A stretch of DNA of 64,000 nucleotides from a candidate division KSB1 bacterium (GTDB taxonomy: Bacteria > Zhuqueibacterota > Zhuqueibacteria > Thermofontimicrobiales > Thermofontimicrobiaceae), in contig JAPDPQ010000031.1 in the NCBI GenBank assembly GCA_034506395.1, positions 1 to 64,000 of the forward strand, written 5' to 3'. The notes below the pieces were generated by a model. The model did no database searches, was not told the DNA's origin, and worked only from the letters and a program-made list of their open reading frames with translations. A program made the position numbers and the translations under genes. Position 1 is the stretch's first letter. Each line of letters begins with the position of its first letter. Positions 63,287 to 64,000 of the stretch are shown in pieces.

Positions 63287-64000
63287 TTGAATCTGACCTG
63301 GCTGGATTGGGCAATTGTGGCATTCATTCTCACGTTTCTGATCAGCTTCGTGATCATCAGTAAAAAATACATGCAGAGCGTGGCTGATTTTCTCTCAGCG
63401 GGACGCTCGGCAGGGCGCTATCTGGTGAGCGTGGGCCAATACATGGCGGGGCTCGGCTCCATCACCATCGTCGCCAACTTCGAGATGAACTACGTGGCTG
63501 GATTCGCCATGACCTGGTGGGGGTTCATCATGGGCGTAGTCGTTTTGATCCTGACGGTTTCAGGCTGGGTCGTCTATCGCTTCCGCCAGACCCGTGCCCT
63601 GACCATGGCGCAATTTTTTGAAATCCGTTACAGCCGCAATTTCAGAATCTTTGCGGGAATGCTCGCCTTCCTGTCGGGCATCATCAATTTTGGCATCTTC
63701 CCCGCCGTGGGCGCTCGGTTTTTCATCTACTTTTGTGGCTTGCCACAGACCATTCCCATTTTTGGCATTGACATCTCGACCTTCGCCCTGATCATGATCA
63801 TCATCTTGGGGCTGGCGCTGTTCTTCGTGTTCTCTGGCGGGCAAATTGCCGTGATGATCACCGACTTTTTGCAGGGGACATTTGTCAACATCGTTTTCAT
63901 CACCATTCTCATCTATTTGATGCTGACGATTGACTTCTCAAAGATTTTCGAAGCACTCCAAAGCGCCCCAGTCGATAAGTCCCTCATCAATCCGTTCAAA
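63287..64000 (+). CDS. Sodium:solute symporter family protein, 3' truncated by window
   Basis: 238 codons are visible from a TTG at 63287; AGGAG lies 6 nt upstream, and an in-frame GTG at 63281 overlaps that site. The predicted protein is very hydrophobic. Its first helix is 'WAIVAFILTFLISFVIISKKY', then 'ADFLSAGRSAGRYLVSVGQYMAGLGSITIVANFEMNYVAGFAMTWW' which is the SSS family N-terminal pattern (TM1-TM2 and the 'ADFLxAGR' motif). Four further helices follow. Sodium-coupled uptake of sugars, sugar acids or amino acids is expected for this family. The frame is open at the window's right edge. Located in the inner membrane; probably linked to the CBM9-like gene upstream. Confidence 0.9.
   Translation, partial: MNLTWLDWAIVAFILTFLISFVIISKKYMQSVADFLSAGRSAGRYLVSVGQYMAGLGSITIVANFEMNYVAGFAMTWWGFIMGVVVLILTVSGWVVYRFRQTRALTMAQFFEIRYSRNFRIFAGMLAFLSGIINFGIFPAVGARFFIYFCGLPQTIPIFGIDISTFALIMIIILGLALFFVFSGGQIAVMITDFLQGTFVNIVFITILIYLMLTIDFSKIFEALQSAPVDKSLINPFK

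Noticed and set aside
63560-63912. Minus-strand frames at the right end
   Set aside because: They are antisense to the sodium:solute symporter gene, which has a strong ribosome-binding site and clear membrane segments.

Overview
The window reads as chromosomal DNA of a Gram-negative bacterium of the FCB group, most likely Calditrichota or candidate division KSB1. This is an inference. It rests on four intact secreted proteins (and one broken gene) ending in a Por/type IX-secretion-like C-terminal domain with the 'NYPNPFN' motif and a terminal 'LLIK'-like tail, on a TonB receptor with a carboxypeptidase-regulatory domain, on an LptE-like lipoprotein and on an orphan ActF-like subunit. There is no rRNA, tRNA, CRISPR array, recognisable transposase or phage module.

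Layout. 1-7.8 kb: tail of a LytS-type kinase, an AAA ATPase bracketed by 48-bp direct repeats, a UroD-family protein, a GH1 beta-glucosidase, a LytTR regulator and a membrane protein of unknown role. 8.2-17.6 kb: purC, a secreted protein of unknown function, a C69-type peptidase, aroC, a TerB-like protein, a class IV aminotransferase-like protein and a lipoprotein zinc peptidase. 18-20 kb: dcd, then lexA and a small gene, each preceded by a GGGTAC-N4-GTACCC-type palindrome, closed by a strong terminator. 20-28 kb: a minus-strand run uvrB-purD-epimerase-sigma54 activator-lptE, with a TPR protein beyond, driven by a consensus promoter before uvrB. 28-39 kb: secreted proteins with Por-type tails (CotH/lamin-tail, metallophosphoesterase, subtilisin), a decayed beta-propeller-like pseudogene and a candidate structured RNA with its own promoter and terminator. 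39-42.5 kb: M23-like protein, three small membrane proteins including the ActF-like subunit, and a thioesterase. 42.8-47.5 kb: an operon of secreted protein, lipoprotein and TonB-dependent receptor.

48-61 kb is the most interesting part. A receiver protein with two 'FFS-WL...RP' repeats lies next to a protein that carries only the ATP-binding part of PEP synthase/PPDK, which looks like a split signalling pair of unknown function. Next comes a redox cluster: an Isf-like iron-sulfur flavoprotein, NuoE-like, HndB-like, a 1025-residue NuoF:GltD fusion, a HoxU-like ferredoxin protein without a hydrogenase domain, and a glutamate-synthase-like FMN protein. It resembles an electron-bifurcating transhydrogenase of the Sporomusa (Stn) type, or an NADH/ferredoxin-linked glutamate-synthase-like enzyme. 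The window ends with a CBM9-like secreted protein, a dense array of palindromic repeats and the start of a sodium:solute symporter.

Well-formed promoters here share a pattern of TTGAxx, a 17-bp spacer and TATATT or a close variant. Many start codons were moved downstream of the longest reading frame because a clear Shine-Dalgarno sequence or the conserved family N-terminus sits there.
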